DNA of 17,768 nt from an uncultured Elusimicrobia bacterium (GTDB lineage: Bacteria; Elusimicrobiota; Endomicrobiia; Endomicrobiales; Endomicrobiaceae), in contig CALGGE010000094.1 in assembly GCA_937916125.1 (NCBI GenBank), forward strand, positions 1 through 17,768, written 5' to 3'. Under the pieces are notes generated by a model, which was not told the origin of the DNA, searched no databases, and saw only the letters and a list, made by a program, of their open reading frames with translations. Of this stretch, positions 12,499-17,768 are shown piece after piece (positions within the stretch are counted from its first letter, which is position 1; every line of letters begins with the position of its first letter). A program made the position numbers and the translations under genes.

Positions 12499-13398
12499 AT
12501 GAAAAAATTCAGAAGAAAATGTTATTTTTATGCGGCATGGTTATTTTCAAAATTAGTTTTAATTTTGCCGTATTCTTTTTCCGTAAAGTTTTTGGCACCC
12601 TGTATAGGTAAGGTTGCTTATTATGTCATTTTTGACGCAAGAAATAAAGCTAAAAAACATTTAACGATGTGTTTTCCCGAAAAATCGGAAAAAGAAGTAT
12701 CCGAAATAATCAAAACGGTTTTTGTTTATGAAGCCAAAAACTTTTTTGAGATGTTAAATTTTCCAAAGATGAGTGAACGGTTTTTTAATTCCGTTGCCTG
12801 TATGGATGATGCACAAAAAGATATTTATAACAGAATGCTTGCAAAAAAGAAAGGATTGTTGGTTTTAAGCGGGCATTGCGGAAATTGGGAAATGTTGGCT
12901 GCTGGCGTGGCAAAACATTTCCCCGTAAATGTTATAGCCAAAAAAATTTATATTGACGAGCTTAACGATATGCTTGTTAATTACAGAAATATGATGAAAG
13001 AAAAAGTTATTTTAAGATCGGAACTTTCTTCCGCAAGAAAAATGATTAAAGCTTTAAGAAATAATGAAGTTATAGCGATGCTTATCGATCAGGATACTTC
13101 CGTTCAAAGTGTTTTTGTTCCTTTCTTCGGTATGCCGGCATCAACCCCGTTAGGGTTGGCGTCTTTGGCATTAAAAACCGGAACGCCCGTCATTATGAGT
13201 GTGGATAAGAGATTGCCCGGAGATAAACATCAGTTTGTTATCAGTGATGAAATAGTTCCGCCCGAGACTACCGGCGATTTTGATACCGATGTTGTAAACT
13301 TTACGGCAAAACTTACAAAATATCTTGAAGATTTTATAAAAGAAAATCCTGAACAGTGGGTATGGTTTCATGAAAGATGGAAAACTAAACAGAAATAA
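12499..13398 (+). CDS. Lipid A acyltransferase, LpxL/HtrB family
   Basis: 299 residues, normal length. The N-terminal membrane anchor is at about residues 9-27. The catalytic HX4(D/E) motif appears as GHCGNWE, followed by AMLIDQD and VPFFGMPASTPLG for acyl-donor and substrate binding, and the terminal WVWFHERWK. These inner-membrane enzymes add a secondary acyl chain to Kdo-lipid A or its precursor; which position and chain length cannot be told, so I give no symbol. The gene follows kdsC after 10 bases and overlaps lptC by 29 bases, consistent with one LPS operon. Confidence 0.93.
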   Translation: MKKFRRKCYFYAAWLFSKLVLILPYSFSVKFLAPCIGKVAYYVIFDARNKAKKHLTMCFPEKSEKEVSEIIKTVFVYEAKNFFEMLNFPKMSERFFNSVACMDDAQKDIYNRMLAKKKGLLVLSGHCGNWEMLAAGVAKHFPVNVIAKKIYIDELNDMLVNYRNMMKEKVILRSELSSARKMIKALRNNEVIAMLIDQDTSVQSVFVPFFGMPASTPLGLASLALKTGTPVIMSVDKRLPGDKHQFVISDEIVPPETTGDFDTDVVNFTAKLTKYLEDFIKENPEQWVWFHERWKTKQK

Positions 13399-13909
13399 GT
13401 TTTTTTTAAATTGTTTGTTTGTAATATGTTCCTTTATGTTGTTTTCGTGTAATATTCATGAAAATACCGAAGAGACTGCTGTCGGTGCAAAAAATGAACA
13501 GACTATAGAAAAATTTGTTATAACCGAAACTAAAGACGGAAAAATAAAAACCATCCTTGAATCCGATTTTGCCGTTATTGACGAAGATAATAAAATTGCA
13601 ACTCTTACGGAACCTAAAGTAAAATTTTATGACGACGGGAAATATCAGTCAACTCTTATTGCGGACAGAGGAAAAGTTGATATGGATACAAATAATATAA
13701 AAGCACTCGGCAAATGTATTGTGGATACCGTTAATAACGAACATTTGGAAACTACGGACGTAACTTACGATGCAAATAAAAAAATGATATTTTCCGACGG
13801 TGATATCAAAATAACAAGGGAAGACGGTGTTATTTACGGTAAAGGTTTTGAATCCGATACGGATTTGCAAAATATCATCATAAAAAATGAAAGGATTATA
13901 ATTGACTAA
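13370..13909 (+). CDS. lptC: LPS export protein LptC, probable lipoprotein form
   Basis: 179 residues. LptC links the LptBFG inner-membrane transporter to periplasmic LptA and passes LPS along. The body is a run of beta-strands of the LptC/OstA fold (for example FAVIDEDNKIATLTEPKVKF, then QSTLIADRGKVDMDT and LETTDVTYDANKKMIFSDG). Instead of a plain membrane anchor, the N-terminus has a basic start, a hydrophobic stretch and a lipobox-like LFSC, making Cys27 a likely lipidated residue, followed by Asn. The start ATG 13370 lies inside the upstream acyltransferase gene (29-base overlap); no later in-frame start keeps the signal sequence. The next gene begins directly after its stop. Confidence 0.87.
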   Translation: MKDGKLNRNKFFLNCLFVICSFMLFSCNIHENTEETAVGAKNEQTIEKFVITETKDGKIKTILESDFAVIDEDNKIATLTEPKVKFYDDGKYQSTLIADRGKVDMDTNNIKALGKCIVDTVNNEHLETTDVTYDANKKMIFSDGDIKITREDGVIYGKGFESDTDLQNIIIKNERIIID

Positions 13910-14602
13910 GTGAATAAACAATTTTTTTTGATATTACTTATTTTATCGTGCGTATTTTTATTTCCTTTTCATTCTTTTTCCGCAGAACAAAAAGAGAAAA
14001 CGGAAATTACCGGCGATAAAATGGAAATAAAAAATAAAGGTAAGGTTTCGGTTTTTAAAGGTAATGCGAAAGTTGTCAGGGGAAACTATAATATTACTGC
14101 CGATGAGATGAAATATTACAAAGATAAAGATGAGATTGATGCAAAAGGTAAAGTTAAATTTTATGTAAAAAATAACGACGGAAGTATAATAAAAGCAAAA
14201 TCTTCAAAAGCCAAATATAACACCAAAAATATGAGCGGAAAAATGTGGGCGGGAAAGCCTATGGTGGAATATTTTGTTAAAGGTTCTACAAATACCGTAG
14301 TTCTTTATATGGACAAACTTTATTTAAGAGAAAATTTTGAATCGGCAAAAGCCGTGGGTCATGTTAAAATTATTTCTTCGTCGGGAACAATAACGGCGGA
14401 TAATGCGGTGCTTAACAAAAATAAAAATTCTTTGTTCTTGACCAAAGAAAAAAATAAGCCGAATGTTGATGTTTGGCAGAAGGGGAAAAAGGCAAATTTT
14501 AAAGCTGATGAAATTTCTCTTTTGTATAATGACAAAACTATTAAAATGAATAAAAATGTCGAAGGAAAAATTATTTTTGATAATTTAGAGGTGGAACAAT
14601 GA
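13910..14602 (+). CDS. lptA: LPS export periplasmic bridge protein LptA (OstA-like)
   Basis: 230 residues from a GTG codon directly after the lptC stop. A cleavable signal peptide covers about residues 1-25 (FFLILLILSCVFLF... ending FSA). The rest is an OstA/LptA beta-jellyroll: ITGDKMEIKNKGKVSVFKGNAKV, NITADEMKYYKDKDEIDAKGKV and TITADNAVLNKNK are typical strand repeats. LptA oligomers bridge the periplasm between LptC and the outer-membrane LptD. At 230 residues it is longer than E. coli LptA (185). No good ribosome site is present, so translation is probably coupled to lptC. Its TGA stop overlaps the lptB start (ATGA). Confidence 0.88.
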   Translation: MNKQFFLILLILSCVFLFPFHSFSAEQKEKTEITGDKMEIKNKGKVSVFKGNAKVVRGNYNITADEMKYYKDKDEIDAKGKVKFYVKNNDGSIIKAKSSKAKYNTKNMSGKMWAGKPMVEYFVKGSTNTVVLYMDKLYLRENFESAKAVGHVKIISSSGTITADNAVLNKNKNSLFLTKEKNKPNVDVWQKGKKANFKADEISLLYNDKTIKMNKNVEGKIIFDNLEVEQ

Positions 14603-15318
14603 TACTTTCCGCAAAATCTTTATATAAAAAATATAAACACAGAATGGTTGTTAATTCCATAAGCATAAAAGTTTCTCAGGGGGAAATAGTCGGGCTTTTA
14701 GGTCCTAACGGTGCAGGCAAAACTACCACATTTTATATGACCGTAGGTTTGATAGAACCGTATGACGGAAATGTTTATTTGGATAATAAAGATATTACAA
14801 ATGCTCCAATGTATGAAAGAGCAAGAGCTGGGATAGGATATCTTCCTCAGGAAAGTTCTATTTTCAGAGGGCTTACCGTCGAAGATAATTTAATGGCAAT
14901 AGCACAGATGTTGCCCATATCAAAAAAACAGCAACAGGAAAAAGTAGATTCTCTTTTGGAAGATTTCGGTCTTACGCGTTTGAGGAAACAGCTCAGTACC
15001 ACTCTGTCCGGGGGGGAAAAAAGAAGATGTGAAATAGCAAGAGCTTTGGTTAATGATCCGAAGTTTTTGTTGCTTGACGAGCCTTTTGTAGGTATAGATC
15101 CTATAACCGTTTCCGATATACAGGGAATAATTGCAAGGCTTAAAGAAAGAGGGTTGGGTATTCTTATTACCGACCATAATGTCAGAGAAACACTTGAAAT
15201 TATAGACAGAGCTTATATTGTTTGCGAGGGGAAAGTTCTTCTTGAAGGGAGTGCCACCGATTTAATAAACAGCGAGGAAGCAAGAAAAGTTTATCTCGGA
15301 GACAACTTTAAGTTATAA
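14599..15318 (+). CDS. lptB: LPS export ABC ATPase LptB
   Basis: 239 residues, matching the usual 241. LptB powers extraction of LPS from the inner membrane together with LptF and LptG, which are not in this window. Walker A GPNGAGKTT is at 35-43, then the Q-loop region YLPQESSIFRGLTVEDN, which is characteristic of LptB and contacts the membrane subunits, signature LSGGEKRRCEIARAL, Walker B LLLDEPFVGIDP and H-loop ITDHNVRETLEI. GAGGTGG at 14588-14594 gives a good ribosome site, and the ATG overlaps the lptA stop by four bases. Confidence 0.97.
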   Translation: MILSAKSLYKKYKHRMVVNSISIKVSQGEIVGLLGPNGAGKTTTFYMTVGLIEPYDGNVYLDNKDITNAPMYERARAGIGYLPQESSIFRGLTVEDNLMAIAQMLPISKKQQQEKVDSLLEDFGLTRLRKQLSTTLSGGEKRRCEIARALVNDPKFLLLDEPFVGIDPITVSDIQGIIARLKERGLGILITDHNVRETLEIIDRAYIVCEGKVLLEGSATDLINSEEARKVYLGDNFKL

Positions 15319-15358
15319 AATTTTAGAGCAATTTTATAACAATGTACAATAAACTATT

Positions 15359-16276
15359 ATGATTATGTCAAAAAATCAAATAATAATTATTTCAGGAGCA
15401 ACAGCGGTAGGAAAAACTGCTGTTGCTGTTGATTTGTGTAAAAAAATTAACGGAGAAATAATTTCTGCCGATTCCCGTCAGGTTTATAAATACCTTGATA
15501 TAGGAACAAATAAAGAGGGAAAACTTGTTGACGGAATCAGATATTTAGACGGAATACCTCAGTATTTAACCGATATTATAAACCCCGATCAAAAATATAA
15601 TGCCGGGAATTTTGAAACCGATGCACACAGATATGTGGAGATTATTCTAAAGAAAAATAAAGTCCCCGTGATAGTAGGGGGAACCGGTTTGTACATAAAG
15701 GCTTTTTTGTACGGGCTGGATGATCTTCCGGACGCCGACGAGAATATAAGAAAAGAACTGAAACAAATTATAAAAGAAAAAGGTCTTGATTACTTATATG
15801 AACTTCTGTATAAAGCGGATAAATTGTCTGCAAATAAAAATAAAGGAAATCCTCAGAGACTTATCAGAGCTTACGAAATATATAAAATTACGGGCATACC
15901 GATGTCTGATTTAATAAGACAAAATGCGAATAAAAAAACACATTCCGTACGGTTCAGACACATTGTTATTATGAGAGAGAGGGGAGAATTGTATTCGAGA
16001 ATCAACAAACGATGTGAAGATATGCTAAACGGCGGAATGATTGAAGAAACAAAGAAAGTTTTGGATATGGGGTACGACAACGGTTGTTACGGGCTTACCG
16101 GCGTGGGATATAAACATATTATTCAATATTTAAATAATAAAATATCCAAAAAAGAACTTATAAATTTGTTTGCTCAAGATACACGCCGATACGCCAAACG
16201 TCAAATCACATGGTTTAACCGCCAACAATCCGTTGAAGTTATAAACATCAACGATATACAAAAATTTATTTTGTAG
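15359..16276 (+). CDS. miaA: tRNA dimethylallyltransferase MiaA
   Basis: 305 residues. MiaA transfers a dimethylallyl group from DMAPP to A37 of tRNAs that read codons beginning with U, including tRNA-Ser(UGA), which is encoded in this window and has A at that position. The P-loop GATAVGKT is at 13-20, followed by ISADSRQVYKYLDIGTNK, VGGTGLYIKAFLYG, and near the C-terminus TRRYAKRQITWFNR, all family signatures. It uses an isoprenoid donor, so it is a reason to expect a working isoprenoid route in this organism. Start ATG 15359 or 15365; neither has a clear ribosome site. It overlaps the convergent ankyrin gene by 11 bases. Confidence 0.97.
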   Translation: MIMSKNQIIIISGATAVGKTAVAVDLCKKINGEIISADSRQVYKYLDIGTNKEGKLVDGIRYLDGIPQYLTDIINPDQKYNAGNFETDAHRYVEIILKKNKVPVIVGGTGLYIKAFLYGLDDLPDADENIRKELKQIIKEKGLDYLYELLYKADKLSANKNKGNPQRLIRAYEIYKITGIPMSDLIRQNANKKTHSVRFRHIVIMRERGELYSRINKRCEDMLNGGMIEETKKVLDMGYDNGCYGLTGVGYKHIIQYLNNKISKKELINLFAQDTRRYAKRQITWFNRQQSVEVININDIQKFIL

Positions 16277-17666
16277 CTTTTTGCGGTGTTCTGTTTTTTA
16301 AAAATTTTTCTACTTCTTTATGTTCATCGTCGGAAAAACTCTTCGCAACTTCATAAGCCGTTAATCCGTCTTTATTAACAAGAGTTGTATCGGCTTTTAA
16401 TTTAATCAATGTTTTTACTGTTTCTATATTACCTGCTTCTGCTGCATAAATAAGAGGAGTATTTCCTTTTTTATCGGCAGTATTTATATTCGCGTTGTGA
16501 CCTTTAATTAAATCCGTCATTATTTTTATATATCCTGCTTTTGTTGCATATATTAAAGCGGTAGAGTCATCTTTATCGGCAATTGTTACATCGATATAAT
16601 TGTTCAATAAAAGATTTATTATATCAAAATTTCCTGCCTCAATTGCCAAAATAAGTGCAGTTTTACCGTCGGCATTTGTAGAGTTGATTATTTCTTTGTC
16701 CAGCTTTACGAGAAATGAAATTGCATTTAAATTTGAGTCTTCCGTTGCAAGAATAAGAGCATTCTTACCGTCTTTATTTTTCTGTAAAATATTTATTCCT
16801 TTTTTTGCAAGATACTCTGCTTTGTCAATATCATTTTCAATTATGGCTACCATAAAAGCATTGTATCCGTCAATATTTGTATCATTTATGTTTATTCCTT
16901 TGTCTATCAGATATTCCGTTATCCCGGTGCCGTTATTCTTAAAATTGTGAATGTAATCATAATATTCACGGTCGTCGGAAAAATCGGCTTTAATATCACA
17001 AATAACATTTTTTACGACGTCCGTATATATATAAGATGATGCGGAAGCTATTAAAGCGTTGTTCATGTTGTTGTCTTTGGAATTAATATCGATTTTCAAG
17101 TCTTCGACCAAATATTTTAATGTATCCGAATTTCCGAGACATGCACAGGCTATAAACGGGGAAACTCCGGCTGAATTTGTATTGTTAGGGTTTGCTCCCA
17201 AGGATGCCAAATATTTAACAATTTCTTTATTTCCGCTGCGTGCAGCGAGGAAAAAAGCCGAAATCTTGTAGTTGTTCTCAATATTTATGTCAGCACCTTT
17301 TTTTATAAAGGCTTTTACCATGTCCAAATTGTTATTTTTTGCGGCATACATAAGTGCCGTATTCCCGTTGTTATTCTGTATATTTACGTCGGTTTTTTTA
17401 CTTAAAAGAATATCGGCAACCTGTTTGTTTCCAACCATTGTTGCGTACATTAACGGAGTATTGCCAAGTGAGGTTTGAAGATTAACCTGTTCTTTGCTTT
17501 TGGCAAGTTTTTTTACGGCGGGGATATCTCCGTTTTTTATTGCCAAAAAGATGTTTTCCGTAGCATTTTCCTGATTAAAATCTTCCGCACATAAATTTTT
17601 TGGGCTAACAATGACAAAACATACCAATAATAAAACACAGCAAAAATTTCTTTTGACTAAATTCAT
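16266..17666 (-). CDS. Exported ankyrin-repeat protein
   Basis: 466 residues from ATG 17666, supported by AAAGGA 7 bases upstream on the minus strand; an in-frame TTG at 17672 lacks this. A signal peptide (residues about 1-27, hydrophobic CVLLLVCFVIV, then PKNLCA) suggests export to the periplasm or beyond. The rest consists of about 11-12 ankyrin repeats of 32-34 residues, such as GNTPLMYATMVGN, GNTALMYAAKNNN, DGKTALILAIEAGN and GNTPLIYAAEAGN, broken by a longer irregular stretch around residues 225-255. No enzymatic domain is visible. Ankyrin repeats bind proteins; in host-associated bacteria exported ones sometimes act on the host, but nothing here proves that. It is transcribed alone from its own promoter. 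Confidence 0.9.
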   Translation of the reverse strand: MNLVKRNFCCVLLLVCFVIVSPKNLCAEDFNQENATENIFLAIKNGDIPAVKKLAKSKEQVNLQTSLGNTPLMYATMVGNKQVADILLSKKTDVNIQNNNGNTALMYAAKNNNLDMVKAFIKKGADINIENNYKISAFFLAARSGNKEIVKYLASLGANPNNTNSAGVSPFIACACLGNSDTLKYLVEDLKIDINSKDNNMNNALIASASSYIYTDVVKNVICDIKADFSDDREYYDYIHNFKNNGTGITEYLIDKGININDTNIDGYNAFMVAIIENDIDKAEYLAKKGINILQKNKDGKNALILATEDSNLNAISFLVKLDKEIINSTNADGKTALILAIEAGNFDIINLLLNNYIDVTIADKDDSTALIYATKAGYIKIMTDLIKGHNANINTADKKGNTPLIYAAEAGNIETVKTLIKLKADTTLVNKDGLTAYEVAKSFSDDEHKEVEKFLKNRTPQKATK

Positions 17667-17705
17667 AACCAAATCCTTTTAAATTAAAATTTTCCGACAG
17701 GATTA

Positions 17706-17734
17706 ATTATATAATTATTTTATCATTTAGTCAA
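17706..17734 (-). promoter_or_regulatory. Predicted sigma-70-type promoter of the ankyrin gene
   Basis: On the minus strand: -35 TTGACT (17734-17729), a 17-base spacer and a perfect -10 TATAAT (17711-17706), about 40 bases before the ATG. The rest of the 3' window end (17735-17768) is AT-rich, and I see nothing else in it. Confidence 0.75.
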
Positions 17735-17768
17735 AACATTTTTTTATTAAATTTTTTCAAAAAATTTT

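Noticed and set aside
13370..13398. lpxL/lptC overlap as a frameshift or fusion
   Set aside because: Both proteins are full length with normal ends; the 29-base overlap in different frames is ordinary for a packed operon.
16600..16950. 116-codon open frame antisense to the ankyrin gene
   Set aside because: It mirrors the ankyrin repeat periodicity on the other strand and has no ribosome site or promoter; a shadow.

Overview
Gram-negative chromosomal segment, AT-rich (about one third G+C by eye), with compact, mostly co-directional gene runs. Genes for Kdo synthesis, lipid A acylation and LPS export (kdsA, kdsC, lpxL-like, lptC, lptA, lptB) show an LPS outer membrane. A two-gene SufC/SufB Fe-S system suggests an anaerobic lifestyle. 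The overall gene style (class III pilin, exported ankyrin protein, Cys-type KdsA) reminds me of Elusimicrobiota/Endomicrobia, but this taxonomic guess comes from memory of gene style and is not proven by the window.

Layout. 1-1451 (+): the 3' end of fmt, a chimeric ORF joining the first residues of an AroH-type chorismate mutase to the C-terminal ~60% of IspG, and greA. 1461-2749 (-): a membrane-anchored TPR protein followed by a small membrane protein. 2757-2805: a perfect inverted repeat carrying overlapping divergent promoters, one for the TPR gene and one for tRNA-Ser(UGA). 2837-4646 (+): tRNA-Ser, a terminator hairpin, sufC and sufB. 4754-5467 (+): a 65-residue superinfection-immunity-like membrane protein and folK. 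5491-7790 (+): a promoter, an XRE-cupin regulator and an AMP-forming acyl-CoA ligase. 7850-10251 (+): a promoter, tRNA-Arg(ACG), a patch of short intergenic repeats, a NifU C-terminal-domain protein, a YfcE-like phosphodiesterase and a MATE transporter. 10241-16276 (+): a promoter, a pilin-like protein, then kdsA, a 67-residue membrane protein, kdsC, an lpxL-type acyltransferase, lptC, lptA, lptB and miaA. 16266-17734 (-): an exported ankyrin-repeat protein with its own promoter, converging on miaA.

How the genes work together. The 10.3-15.3 kb run makes Kdo from Kdo-8-phosphate (KdsA, then the KdsC phosphatase), acylates lipid A and supplies LptC, LptA and LptB for LPS transport; the pilin promoter may drive all of it. 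SufC/SufB plus the Nfu-like protein can account for Fe-S assembly and carriage, and IspG is itself a 4Fe-4S enzyme. Six promoters with hexamers close to the sigma-70 consensus and exactly 17-base spacers are legible by eye.

The most unusual item is the AroH-IspG junction, which looks like an in-frame deletion that erased most of one gene and a third of the next. The next most notable are the divergent promoter palindrome, whose TPR transcript is predicted to be leaderless, and the dispersed intergenic repeats. I found no CRISPR array, insertion sequence or prophage, and no clearly new multi-gene system.
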